From: an uncultured Helicobacteraceae bacterium
GTDB lineage: Bacteria; Campylobacterota; Campylobacteria; Campylobacterales; Helicobacteraceae
Direction of reading: 5' to 3'
Length of the DNA: 64,000 bases
NCBI GenBank assembly: GCA_944323885.1
Contig: CALUUD010000001.1
Location: forward strand, 124,001 to 188,000
The notes beneath the pieces were generated by a model. That model was not told the DNA's origin and searched no databases. It saw nothing but the letters and a program-made list of their open reading frames with translations. Below, piece after piece: positions 27,766-36,684 of the stretch (position 1 is its first letter; each line of letters begins with the position of its first letter). The position numbers and the translations under genes were made by a program.

Positions 27766-28352
27766 AATTGGCAATAGGAATTTGTGGTGCAAGTGGTGCA
27801 ATACTTGGATTAAAATTTGTATCTAAAATTATAGATAATGATAATTTAGATATATTTTTGGTTATTAGCAATAATGCAAAAAATACCTTAAAACACGAAA
27901 ATAATATAGACTTTGATGATCAAAATACATCAAATCCTATAATTTATAATTTGTATAAAAACAAACAAAAAATTAAGATTCTAGATAATTCAAATCTGGC
28001 AGAATGTATATCATCTGGATCATTTGGGATTGATGCTATGGCTATTATTCCATGCAGTATAAATTCACTAGCAAAAATTACATGCGGTATCAGTGATACA
28101 CTAATTACAAGAAGTGCACATGTTTGCTTAAAAGAGAAAAAGAAATTATTAATTGCCCCAAGAGAAATGCCTCTAGATTCTATATCATTACAAAATATGC
28201 TTACTTTATCAAAAGAAGGAGCGATTATTGCTCCGCCTATCATAGGATATTATTCTAATAGTGATAGTTTAGAATCTATGGAAAATTTCTTAATAGGAAG
28301 ATGGCTTGATGTATTAGGTATAAAAAATTATATATATAAAAGGTGGAGTTAA
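27762..28352 (+). CDS. ubiX: flavin prenyltransferase UbiX
   Basis: Makes prenylated FMN, the cofactor of UbiD-type decarboxylases. The 196-aa flavoprotein has the N-terminal [14 protein letters not shown] loop, [20 protein letters not shown] (the PCS phosphate-binding motif) and [17 protein letters not shown] UbiD-like partner is used in the futalosine menaquinone route, which agrees with the aminofutalosine deaminase at 3854-5092. It overlaps flgA by 4 bases. Confidence 0.93.
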   Translation: MKLAIGICGASGAILGLKFVSKIIDNDNLDIFLVISNNAKNTLKHENNIDFDDQNTSNPIIYNLYKNKQKIKILDNSNLAECISSGSFGIDAMAIIPCSINSLAKITCGISDTLITRSAHVCLKEKKKLLIAPREMPLDSISLQNMLTLSKEGAIIAPPIIGYYSNSDSLESMENFLIGRWLDVLGIKNYIYKRWS

Positions 28353-28356
28353 TATT

Positions 28357-28845
28357 TTGAGCAAAATTGCTATATATCCTGGGACTTTCGATCCTGTCAC
28401 AAATGGCCATTTAGACATCATTAAAAGAAGTTGTGGAATATTTGATAAGCTTATAATTGCTGTAGCAGAATCAAGAGCAAAAAACCCCATGTTTAGCCTT
28501 GAATGTAGAGTAAAGATGATAAAACTTGCAACAAAAAATATAAAAAATGTGACAATAGAGCCATTTTCATGCCTATTAGCTGATTTTGCAAAAATAAAAG
28601 AATCTAATATTCTAATAAGGGGTCTTAGAGCTGTTAGCGACTTTGAATATGAGCTACAGATGGGATATGCAAATGCTTCATTAAATAATGAATTAGAAAC
28701 CATATATCTTATGCCATCATTAAAAAATGCTTTTATTAGCTCAAGTGTTGTCAGATCTATACTTAGCCATAGTTATAATATCGCCCATTTAGTGCCAATT
28801 GAAGTCTTTGAATATATAAAATTAAACTATTGCAAGGATAAATAA
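28357..28845 (+). CDS. coaD: phosphopantetheine adenylyltransferase
   Basis: Penultimate enzyme of CoA synthesis (CoaE, the last, is at 55012-55599). The 162-aa protein has the nucleotidyltransferase T/HxGH-type motif [31 protein letters not shown] and the ISSSVVR motif. The start is TTG at 28357 with a GGTGGAG ribosome site at 28342-28348; no ATG precedes the conserved first strand. It lies 4 bases after ubiX and directly abuts tmk. Confidence 0.95.
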   Translation: MSKIAIYPGTFDPVTNGHLDIIKRSCGIFDKLIIAVAESRAKNPMFSLECRVKMIKLATKNIKNVTIEPFSCLLADFAKIKESNILIRGLRAVSDFEYELQMGYANASLNNELETIYLMPSLKNAFISSSVVRSILSHSYNIAHLVPIEVFEYIKLNYCKDK

Positions 28846-29442
28846 ATGTATATAGTTTTAGAAGGAGTTGATACAACTGGTAAAAGCACTCAAATAGAAC
28901 TTTTAAAATCAAAATATAAAAATGCAATATTTACAAAAGAACCAAGTGGAAGCAAATTTGGAAATAAAATTAGAGAATTAGCTCTATATGAAAATTTAGA
29001 TAATACTGCTCAAGCATTATTATTTATGGCAGATAGAGCTAATCATACGAAGGAATTAATAATACCAAACAAAGATAAACTAATAATAAGTGATAGAAGT
29101 TTTATAAGTGGTATAGCATATTGCAATACTATTGACTTTGAATTATTATGTAGTTTAAATTTATCTATTTCTTATAAACCAGATTTAGTTGTTATATTAG
29201 AAACTAATGAAGAAATATTAAGTAATAGACTAAAATCTAAAACATTAGATAATATAGAAAGCACAGGAGTTATCAATTTATTGAATATACAAGATAAAAT
29301 ATTCAATATTGTTGAAAAATTAAATATAAATTATATATCAATAAAATGTGATATAAACAAAAATGAAATTTCAAAAATCATAGAATCTAAAATTTATAAA
29401 TTAGAAAATGAAATGTCTAATATGTCAGAATCTTGCATTTAA
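28846..29442 (+). CDS. tmk: thymidylate kinase
   Basis: Phosphorylates dTMP to dTDP. The 198-aa P-loop kinase has EGVDTTGKSTQIELL, FTKEPSGSKFGNKIREL, MADRANHTKELI and the SDRSFISGIAYC segment. In place of the common DRY motif it reads DRSF. The LID region is short. The coding sequence starts right after the coaD stop and overlaps the next gene by 35 bases. Confidence 0.93.
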   Translation: MYIVLEGVDTTGKSTQIELLKSKYKNAIFTKEPSGSKFGNKIRELALYENLDNTAQALLFMADRANHTKELIIPNKDKLIISDRSFISGIAYCNTIDFELLCSLNLSISYKPDLVVILETNEEILSNRLKSKTLDNIESTGVINLLNIQDKIFNIVEKLNINYISIKCDINKNEISKIIESKIYKLENEMSNMSESCI

Positions 29443-29983
29443 GCTAATTTGTAATGATTGTGACAAGCAAATAAAAATTACTCCAAAAGCAAGAAAAAGC
29501 TTTGATAATTTTATGGTATATAGTTTTTTTGATTACCAAGATATAGAATATCTATTAAAGAGTAAATATAGCTTGATTGGAAGTAGGATTTATAAGATTC
29601 TAGCTAAAAAAGCATTTTTATATTTTAAAAATGAAATAAGCGATACATTTAAAAATCTTAATATACATAGTATTGGTATTGATGATAAAGTAAAAAAATA
29701 TTATTCCCATTCAGGTGTAATAATAAATGAGTTTAGACATATATTTAAACCATTATTTGGATCACTAATATCAACAAATAATATCCAATATGCAGGAAAA
29801 AATTTGGAATATAGAAAAAATAATAAAAAAGATTTTATCTATAAAGGCATTAATAATATAGATGTTGTATTGTTTGATGATATAATAACTACTGGACTTA
29901 GCATTAAAGAAGCTAGAGATGTTTTGTTACAATATAGAGTAAATGTGTTGTTTGCTATTACATTAACAGATGCAAAAATATAA
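29408..29983 (+). CDS. comF: ComF-like phosphoribosyltransferase-fold protein
   Basis: A 191-aa protein with N-terminal CLIC plus CNDC cysteines (residues 3-18), a likely single zinc ribbon, then a type I PRTase domain ending with the PRPP loop VVLFDDIITTGLSIKEA. ComF homologues are needed for natural transformation in several bacteria, including H. pylori (recalled). The first 11 codons overlap tmk in another frame; the start at 29408 keeps the first cysteines. It overlaps ogt by 14 bases. Confidence 0.8.
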   Translation: MKCLICQNLAFKLICNDCDKQIKITPKARKSFDNFMVYSFFDYQDIEYLLKSKYSLIGSRIYKILAKKAFLYFKNEISDTFKNLNIHSIGIDDKVKKYYSHSGVIINEFRHIFKPLFGSLISTNNIQYAGKNLEYRKNNKKDFIYKGINNIDVVLFDDIITTGLSIKEARDVLLQYRVNVLFAITLTDAKI

Positions 29984-30506
29984 TACAAACTATAAGCCTA
30001 TCTATGTTAGCAGCTATCATTCTCCAATTGGCAAAATAGTAATAATAAGTGATGGAATAAATTTATTAGGGCTATATTTTAAAGATAGACAAATATTTCA
30101 TCATAGTTTGGATCTTAAAATAAAAGATAATATTCAAGTTTTCATTGATACGAAAAAATGGCTAGATAGATATTTTAAAAAAGAACAAACAAATATTTTA
30201 GATTTGCCATTGTTGCCAATTGGGAGTTCATTTAGAAATTTAGTATGGGATTATTTATGCAAGATTCCATATGGTGATTTAAGAACATATGGAGATGTTG
30301 CAAACTATATTGCAAAAAAATTAAATAAACCAAAAATGTCTTCACAAGCAGTTGGAAATGCAATATCGAAAAATCCAATATCTATAATCATACCTTGCCA
30401 TAGAGTAATTGGGGCAAATAATATCCTAAAAGGATACTCTGCTGGCATTGATATAAAACAATACCTATTAAAATTAGAAGGTCATGATATAATAAATTTC
30501 AAATAG
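29970..30506 (+). CDS. ogt: methylated-DNA-protein cysteine methyltransferase
   Basis: Suicide repair protein that moves methyl groups from O6-methylguanine to its own cysteine. The acceptor is C143 in IIIPCHRVIGAN; the helix-turn-helix and Arg finger region (DVANYIAKKL, SSQAVGNAISKNP) and GYSAG are present. Length 178 aa is normal for Ogt. It is the last core gene before the restriction-modification island, which converges on it 104 bases downstream. Confidence 0.94.
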   Translation: MQKYNTNYKPIYVSSYHSPIGKIVIISDGINLLGLYFKDRQIFHHSLDLKIKDNIQVFIDTKKWLDRYFKKEQTNILDLPLLPIGSSFRNLVWDYLCKIPYGDLRTYGDVANYIAKKLNKPKMSSQAVGNAISKNPISIIIPCHRVIGANNILKGYSAGIDIKQYLLKLEGHDIINFK

Positions 30507-30610
30507 CCCTATATCCAAATATATTAACTTGCAATTCAAATGTTAAATCTTTATTTTCTCTTATAAAAAAACTTTAATTATCATAAAATAATATATAAAA
30601 ATAAATTTAC

Positions 30611-33535
30611 TCAAATTTCTGCATCTATATAAATCTTGCTACGCCACTCCTCAAACATAGCTTGCGTGAAGCGATGTTTAAAGTTCTCATCACTGCTGTA
30701 TTTCTCAAATAGTGCAAGGTGTGTATCCACAATCAGTGCCATATTCTTAACCAAAGCTTCTTCAAACTCAATTCGTGTGTTTTGCTCATCAGAGTTTCGT
30801 GCAATTGTGATGAGCTTCTCATCGTGATCCATTCTCTCTTGCACTTCAGCGATTCCACCTCGGATATTATCCTCATCTCTCCACTCTTCCAAGCCATAAC
30901 GCTCATTGAACTCTCGGATGATTTCCATTATCCCCTCAAGCTCTGGCTCTGGTATCCTGCTTGTACCATCTGCTTGTGAGGGCTTAAGCTCTCCATTCCC
31001 CTCAAGTGAAATATCTAGTGTTTTATCCAACTGCACGCGATAGCTCTCAAAATCCACATTATCTAGTATCCCTCTTGTTAAATCCTCAGCTTTTGGAGGG
31101 AGAAGTTTGGCGATGAGCTTCTTTAGCAAAATATAGGTTTTTTCAAGCTCAATATCCTCAAATGGCAAGATTTGAGCTAGGAAAGAATAATCTTTGAGAT
31201 AAGTCTTGGATTTGTTATAAAACTCAAGTCTTACATCATCATTTTCTAGTCCATCATATCGTGCCACCATCACATCAAGCTTTGCGTGGATGACATTTTC
31301 CCTCTCTATTTTTAGAATCAACTCTGCAAACTCATCTATCTCATCTTGATAGAAAACCCCATATTCAAATAGATTGCTTTTGAGCTCAAAGATCTTTTCA
31401 ATGTCTGTGGGCTCTCCTAAGAAAGTTTGCTCATAAAATGTGCTAAAAGACTCTCCAATCTCTTCATGAGTGTTTGCAAAGTCAAGCACACAAGTATCTT
31501 CTTTGTTTTTGCAGACGCGATTGAGTCTTGAGAGGGTTTGCACTGCACTTACTCCGCTTAGTCGTTTATCCACATACATCGTATGAAGCAAGGGTTGATC
31601 AAATCCTGTTTGATATTTCTCTGCTACGATAAGGAAGCGGTATTCATCTTTTTTGAACTCTTCTTTTAGCCTTGCCTCACTTATCCCATTTAGCCCACTC
31701 TCGCTATAACTCTCCCCATCAATCACCACTTCCCCTGAGAATGCTACCAAAGCACGATAAGAGGGGAACTTGCTCTTTAGATATTCTCTGAAAGCAAAGA
31801 AGTATTTCACCGCATTTTCCCTAGAGCTTGTGACGACCATTGCTTTGGCTTTACCACCGATTTTTTTGTGGATATAGGCATAGAAATGATCGATCATAAT
31901 CTCTGCCTTTTTGGCAATAGCATTTGCGTTGCCCTCGACATAGCGTTTGATTTTTACCTTTGCCTTTTTCTTATCAAACTTTGGATTTTCCTGAGTGGTT
32001 GAAACAATTTTGTAGTAGCTATTGTAAGTGGTGTATCCCCTTAGCACATCGTGGATAAACCCCTCTTCTATGGCTTGTTTCATTGAGTAGAGATGAAAGG
32101 GGATAAACTTCTGCACCCCATCAATCTCATAAGGTGTGCCAAACATCTCCAAAGTCTTGGGCTTGGGCGTGGCAGTAAATGCAAAATACGAGGCGTTGGG
32201 TTGAAGCTTTTTGTTTTTAATAATTTCAATGAGCTCATCTTCTACGCTCCCCTCTCTATCCCTGATGACTTCTCCTAGCTTTTGAGCGGATGTGCCACTC
32301 TGACTTGAGTGAGCCTCATCGATGATGATTGCAAATCTTTTGCCCCTCACTTGAGTGATATCATCAAGGATATAGGGGAATTTCTGAATAGTGGAGATGA
32401 TGATTTTCTTGCCCTCTTCTAGGGACTTTCGCAAATGTTTGCTCCCCTCTGTGATTGGCTCTACAATCCCTTTGATATGAGAAAATCTCTTGATGTTCTC
32501 TTGGATTTGAGAATCAAGCACCTTTCTATCTGTAACGACAATCACACTATCAAAGACAAGCTCTAGCTCCCCATCCTCTCTCACTCGATGCAATCCCACA
32601 AGAGCGTGAGAAAGCCAAGAGATTGAGTTGCTTTTGCCACTTCCTGCACTGTGCTGGATGAGATAGCGTCCCCCTACACCTCTTGCTTTGACATCCTCAA
32701 GAAGCTTCTCTACCACATCAAACTGATGATATCTGGGGAAGATGATTTTGCCCTCCACGCATTGCACATACTCTAGCACCAAAGGGATCAAAGTGTCTTT
32801 GGCAAAGATTCTCTCCCATAGATAGGCTGTTTTTACCCCTTCGCTTGGGGGATTTCCTGCTCCGCTTTTGCACCCTATGGCTCCACTGCCATTGTTTAGC
32901 CCACGATTGAAGGGGAAGAAAAAGGTCTTTTCTCTCTCAAGCTTGGTTGTCATATATGCCAAATCACTATCAAGCGCAAAATGCACGATACAGCGAGACA
33001 AAAGAGGCTCGCTTGGGTCTCTGTCTTTTTTGTATTGCTCTATGGCGTGATAGACATTTTGTCCTGTAAATGGGTTTTTGAGCTCCATTGTGATGAGGGG
33101 GATTCCATTGAGGAAAAGCACCATATCCAAAGAGTTGTTGTTCCTTGAGCTGTAATGGAGCTGACGGATGAGAGAGAGGGTGTTGGAAGAGTAGTTTTGC
33201 AGTGCTGTGGGGTTGGCATCTGTGGAGGGCTTGGGATAGAGCAAGGTAAATTTCACTCCACTGATTTCTACATAGCTTTGAAGGGATTTGAGGATGCCTT
33301 TTTCTCTGATAGAAGAAGCAATGCGTTTGAGTAGGGCTTCTTTGGTATCTTTTATCCCACGCCTTGAGAGCTCATCGAGTGCTTTGCTCTGAGTGGAGAT
33401 GATGAAACTATAAAGAAGCTCACTATCAAGGCAGAGGGATTTGTCATAGTCCCTATCCTCTCGCTTGATATAGGAATGAGAGAGCAAATGCTCCTCAATA
33501 AAGGCTTCTAGGTCTTTTTCTTGGTAGTTAGTCAT
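30611..33535 (-). CDS. hsdR: Type I restriction endonuclease subunit R
   Basis: Motor and nuclease subunit of a Type I system: cuts unmethylated DNA far from its recognition site after ATP-driven translocation. In 974 aa: N-terminal nuclease with D137...E151-L-K153 (PD-ExK type), Walker A HSAGSGKS (295-302), DEAH (406-409), TATPK, and helicase motif VI region QTLSRLNRVCKNKE; a helical C-terminal domain binds the methylase. The frame is intact. Base composition is clearly richer in G+C than the core genes (29 of 60 in bases 33121-33180). The start overlaps the upstream small ORF by 4 bases. Confidence 0.96.
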   Translation of the reverse strand: MTNYQEKDLEAFIEEHLLSHSYIKREDRDYDKSLCLDSELLYSFIISTQSKALDELSRRGIKDTKEALLKRIASSIREKGILKSLQSYVEISGVKFTLLYPKPSTDANPTALQNYSSNTLSLIRQLHYSSRNNNSLDMVLFLNGIPLITMELKNPFTGQNVYHAIEQYKKDRDPSEPLLSRCIVHFALDSDLAYMTTKLEREKTFFFPFNRGLNNGSGAIGCKSGAGNPPSEGVKTAYLWERIFAKDTLIPLVLEYVQCVEGKIIFPRYHQFDVVEKLLEDVKARGVGGRYLIQHSAGSGKSNSISWLSHALVGLHRVREDGELELVFDSVIVVTDRKVLDSQIQENIKRFSHIKGIVEPITEGSKHLRKSLEEGKKIIISTIQKFPYILDDITQVRGKRFAIIIDEAHSSQSGTSAQKLGEVIRDREGSVEDELIEIIKNKKLQPNASYFAFTATPKPKTLEMFGTPYEIDGVQKFIPFHLYSMKQAIEEGFIHDVLRGYTTYNSYYKIVSTTQENPKFDKKKAKVKIKRYVEGNANAIAKKAEIMIDHFYAYIHKKIGGKAKAMVVTSSRENAVKYFFAFREYLKSKFPSYRALVAFSGEVVIDGESYSESGLNGISEARLKEEFKKDEYRFLIVAEKYQTGFDQPLLHTMYVDKRLSGVSAVQTLSRLNRVCKNKEDTCVLDFANTHEEIGESFSTFYEQTFLGEPTDIEKIFELKSNLFEYGVFYQDEIDEFAELILKIERENVIHAKLDVMVARYDGLENDDVRLEFYNKSKTYLKDYSFLAQILPFEDIELEKTYILLKKLIAKLLPPKAEDLTRGILDNVDFESYRVQLDKTLDISLEGNGELKPSQADGTSRIPEPELEGIMEIIREFNERYGLEEWRDEDNIRGGIAEVQERMDHDEKLITIARNSDEQNTRIEFEEALVKNMALIVDTHLALFEKYSSDENFKHRFTQAMFEEWRSKIYIDAEI

Positions 33536-33747
33536 TTTTCTTCCTCTGTTTGTTCTTGCATATTTCTAATTTTTTTATTGAAATGGGTATAAAGCCATAT
33601 CAAGAATCCACCAGTTCCCAAAGTGCCAAAACCAAAGATAAATGCAAAGTCCTTAACACGATCTAACCACTTTTGAGGGAGAAAAATATAAATAGAACTC
33701 ACACAGCTAGTACCAAAATCATGCTTCCAAATTGTTTGAATCTGCAA
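33532..33747 (-). CDS. small membrane ORF, probably the detached C-terminal end of the gene upstream
   Basis: A 71-aa frame with one strong membrane helix (FAFIFGFGTLGTGGFLIWLY), beginning at a TTG at 33747 that has no good ribosome site and lies inside the 578-aa ORF. Removing one TG from the (TG)3 run at 33700-33705 would join the two frames in LVLAV-SSIYIFLPQKW and give one protein with two adjacent membrane helices. So this is more likely the 3' part of a broken or slippage-controlled gene than an independent gene. Its end overlaps the hsdR start (ATGA). Confidence 0.5.
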   Translation of the reverse strand: MQIQTIWKHDFGTSCVSSIYIFLPQKWLDRVKDFAFIFGFGTLGTGGFLIWLYTHFNKKIRNMQEQTEEEK

Positions 33748-35435
33748 AATAGAATTTGGCGTCTTGTATCTTTATCTCTCTCTTCTTTTTCTCTTTGTTT
33801 TCTCCTTGCTTTTTCTTCATTTAGTTGCTGTTGCAGTTTCTCTTTTTCTAAATTTACATCATTCAACTCTTGCGACAATGTTTGATTTTCTGTTTTCAAA
33901 TTTTTATTTTCATTCTCTAAATCTTTTTTTTCTTTCTTATCCTTTTCTTGCTTTTTGATAAAGTAATTCAAATCTGAATTGGATAGCTCTAAAATATCCT
34001 CCATATTGTCGCTGTCTATATCTTCGGGTTTCATTGGCATCGAACGAATAAGATACAAAATTTCTTTAGCTCGTGTTTCGTCTAATTCTTCTTTTCTTCT
34101 TTCTATTTCATCAAACAAAAATTCACTATGTTTATTCATATCAAGAGCCAAGGAAATTTTAGCTCTTGTATCTGCTCTAAACAGCAAAGGCATCTCTTTT
34201 TCATTAGAAAAATTACTTCCAAGCTTATACCACAATATACTTGTTAAGTATTGCAAGTTAAGTGCTAGTGGGATTCTTTGCTCTGCACTATCTCTCTTAA
34301 TATCATTAGCAATACTAATATAATCTTTTTCTTCAGTCAAAAATATGTATTTAGCAGTTTCTATGGTGCATTGATGATTTGCTCTTAAAATACTCAGTTT
34401 ATTTAAAAATTCCAATATCTCGCTAATGTCTTCAACCTCTTTATTGTCTTCTAGCAATTTATTTGAATTAATATTAAAAGGCTTATTTGTATCTAAATTA
34501 AAATCGATATTTGGTAAATCTTTTTCCAAAATAGAATTGCATTCTAATTTTTTGAATAGCTCCAATCTTTCATCTTGAATCTTTATTGTATCCTTGCCAC
34601 ATTTCTCTATAATTTTTTTAGAAGCTGTATTTTTTTGAGTATTTGTATTTTTTGCTATGGCATTAAAAAAATCATCTATGCGTTTTTTCTCTTTTGAGGT
34701 ATAACACAAGAATATAATTTTCTTTTTTTGATTTATTTTTATGATAATTTCAAATAGCTCATCTACAATCTGCTTAAATAGATCTCCATTGTATCCCATA
34801 TAATGAAAAATAATTTCCATGTTGATATAAACATTCAATCTATCAAATTTTCGATTTTCAAAAGTATTTTGATACACCAATCCATTATAAGAAACGATAC
34901 CATTCACTATATTTTTAAGAATAGTATCGTCTTGATTCTCTAGAATAAATGCATTAATAAATATCCCATATTTATCATCTTTCCCAATTCCCAAGAAGTG
35001 GCTAATAAAATTATTTTTTATAATTTCTTTTTCAGCTTCTAGAAGCTTGTTTTTTGTCTTTATTTCTATGAAACTAAACAGTTTGCTAAATAATTGTTTC
35101 TCATCTCTAATAGCATTATCAATTTCAGACTTCATATCTATATTGTCTTGTAAGCCTATTTGCAATGCCTCAAATTTTCTATCTTTATTCTGCAAAAATT
35201 GAGGGGAATCTTTTGCAATATTAACAAGCCTTTTTCTCACTACAATTTGGGGAATTCTTAGTCCAAATTCATTTTTTAGATATTCGCAGATTTCCAAATA
35301 TCCAAAAAACTTAAGTTGTTTATCTTTTATTGTATAAACAATAATCGAGTCTAGAATACTGTTTGCATCTTTCTTTTTTTCCGAGAGATGGTTAAACAAA
35401 ACCAAAGAAGATATTAATTGATATTTTTCGTTCAT
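33699..35435 (-). CDS. unknown accessory protein inside the Type I R-M locus; possible PIN-like domain, coiled coil, truncated membrane tail
   Basis: Not recognised with certainty; 578 aa. Residues 1-95 look like a small helical or winged-helix domain. Residues 200-260 (LNVYINMEIIFHYMGYNG, KKKIIFLCYTSKEKKRIDDF) and 355-410 (AKYIFLTEEKDYISIANDI, IPLALNLQYLTSILWYKLG) together resemble the split halves of a PIN-like RNase fold, but the usual Asp positions read N205 and N393, so activity is doubtful. Residues about 440-560 form a long coiled coil. The tail FGSMILVLAV is a broken membrane helix (see 33532-33747). AT-rich, unlike hsdM and hsdR. Placed 13 bases after hsdS. Confidence 0.7.
   Translation of the reverse strand: MNEKYQLISSLVLFNHLSEKKKDANSILDSIIVYTIKDKQLKFFGYLEICEYLKNEFGLRIPQIVVRKRLVNIAKDSPQFLQNKDRKFEALQIGLQDNIDMKSEIDNAIRDEKQLFSKLFSFIEIKTKNKLLEAEKEIIKNNFISHFLGIGKDDKYGIFINAFILENQDDTILKNIVNGIVSYNGLVYQNTFENRKFDRLNVYINMEIIFHYMGYNGDLFKQIVDELFEIIIKINQKKKIIFLCYTSKEKKRIDDFFNAIAKNTNTQKNTASKKIIEKCGKDTIKIQDERLELFKKLECNSILEKDLPNIDFNLDTNKPFNINSNKLLEDNKEVEDISEILEFLNKLSILRANHQCTIETAKYIFLTEEKDYISIANDIKRDSAEQRIPLALNLQYLTSILWYKLGSNFSNEKEMPLLFRADTRAKISLALDMNKHSEFLFDEIERRKEELDETRAKEILYLIRSMPMKPEDIDSDNMEDILELSNSDLNYFIKKQEKDKKEKKDLENENKNLKTENQTLSQELNDVNLEKEKLQQQLNEEKARRKQREKEERDKDTRRQILFCRFKQFGSMILVLAV
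33700..33705 (-). repeat. (TG)3 run at a probable frameshift
   Basis: On the coding (minus) strand the run TGTGTG sits at codons GCT-GTG-TGA, where it makes the stop of the 578-aa frame. With two repeats instead of three the frame reads GCT-GTG-AGT-TCT and continues through the 71-aa membrane ORF to the hsdR start. It is short for a phase-variable tract, so a fixed mutation or a sequencing error is equally possible. Confidence 0.5.
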
Positions 35436-35448
35436 TTTTTTGTCCTTT

Positions 35449-36684
35449 TTATTGTTTTATTCCCGTCCTTCCACATACTGCTTCGGAGATAAGGGTGGAT
35501 TTGTATTCTTTGATGAGATTGATTTGAGATTTGATTTTGAAGATTACACAATCAATCTTTTCTATTTGTGTGTCTAGGTATTCTGCGATTGCTTTTTGTT
35601 CCTCTAGGGGTGGGAGAGGGATTTTGAGATTCCCAATAAATTCCCAATTTGCTCTTGGCATTTTTGTTCCATAGGTTGAGCCATTGACAACATCTATAAA
35701 CGCCCCTGAGAGCATTAAAAATTTTAAAAATCTATTGAATATTTTTTCACTTTTGAGAACCAAAAACTCACTAACACAAATTCCATTTCTATCGGCAAGA
35801 AAAACTTTTGCAAGATAAGGACGAAGTTTCCCAAACAAAACATCTCCCTCAAAAAATCCAATTCCCTCATCATCAAAGGCTGATTCATCTGCTTGGATAA
35901 ATCTACCTGTTTTACTCTCTATGTTTTCAAGCCCAATCCTAAAATCACTTTCTCCCTCTTTTTGATTCCTTAAAGAAACAACATATTTTAGCTTTTTCAC
36001 TTCCCAATGTGTGGGGATTTTTCCAAGCCACTCTACTCCACTGTCTTTGAGGGGTGTGGAGGAATCAAGCCCTTGGGTTACGCACTGATTGATGAGGGCT
36101 TGCTTTTTCTCCTCCAAGAGGGTGATGAGCTTTTGCTTTTTATCGATGAATTCCTCTATTTGGCAAGTCTTTTTGTCTAGGAAATCTGCGATAGCTTGTT
36201 GTTCTTTTAGGGGTGGCAGTATGAAAAATAGATTCTCAAAAAGACTGCCACTAACGTGTGGGATTCCCATTCCATTTGTCTGACTTCTAAGTTCTTTTTC
36301 AATCAGAACCAAAAAATGCTTGGCATAATTTTTTTCTACGCCACTAAACTTGATAACAGCCATAGTTGAAGCAAGATAGCCATCTTGAGCTGAAATAAAT
36401 TCCCCTGCATTTGCCCCATCCCAAAGCAATAAAATATCACCCTCAGATACCCTAATTAAATCCGAGGTATCCTCAATATAGAAAATCTTCTTGTATTTTT
36501 TTCTTAAAAATTCCATTGTCAAATAAATATTCTCATTTGGGGTATCACTAAAACTTTTTGGATTTTTTCCTTTTTTGTAGCTAAGAATATACTTAACTCT
36601 CCTCATCTCCCAATGCTCAGGAATCTTCCCTACCCAAGGGATTCCACTCTCTTTATAGGCAACGCTCTGTGGATTCCCACTCAT
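35449..36684 (-). CDS. hsdS: Type I restriction-modification specificity subunit S
   Basis: Sets the bipartite DNA target of the enzyme. The 411-aa protein shows the expected internal duplication: KESGIPWVGKIPEHWEMRRV and KDSGVEWLGKIPTHWEVKKL open two target-recognition domains, each followed by a conserved helical spacer (LPPLKEQQAIADFLDKKTCQ and LPPLEEQKAIAEYLDTQIEK). Both half-subunits are full length. The spacer DNA is G+C richer and the recognition domains are AT-richer, the mosaic expected from domain shuffling. Overlaps hsdM by 4 bases. Confidence 0.95.
   Translation of the reverse strand: MSGNPQSVAYKESGIPWVGKIPEHWEMRRVKYILSYKKGKNPKSFSDTPNENIYLTMEFLRKKYKKIFYIEDTSDLIRVSEGDILLLWDGANAGEFISAQDGYLASTMAVIKFSGVEKNYAKHFLVLIEKELRSQTNGMGIPHVSGSLFENLFFILPPLKEQQAIADFLDKKTCQIEEFIDKKQKLITLLEEKKQALINQCVTQGLDSSTPLKDSGVEWLGKIPTHWEVKKLKYVVSLRNQKEGESDFRIGLENIESKTGRFIQADESAFDDEGIGFFEGDVLFGKLRPYLAKVFLADRNGICVSEFLVLKSEKIFNRFLKFLMLSGAFIDVVNGSTYGTKMPRANWEFIGNLKIPLPPLEEQKAIAEYLDTQIEKIDCVIFKIKSQINLIKEYKSTLISEAVCGRTGIKQ

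Noticed and set aside
35449-36684. hsdS as a fused or truncated specificity gene
   Set aside because: Both recognition domains and both conserved spacers are present at normal length, so it is an ordinary full-length HsdS.
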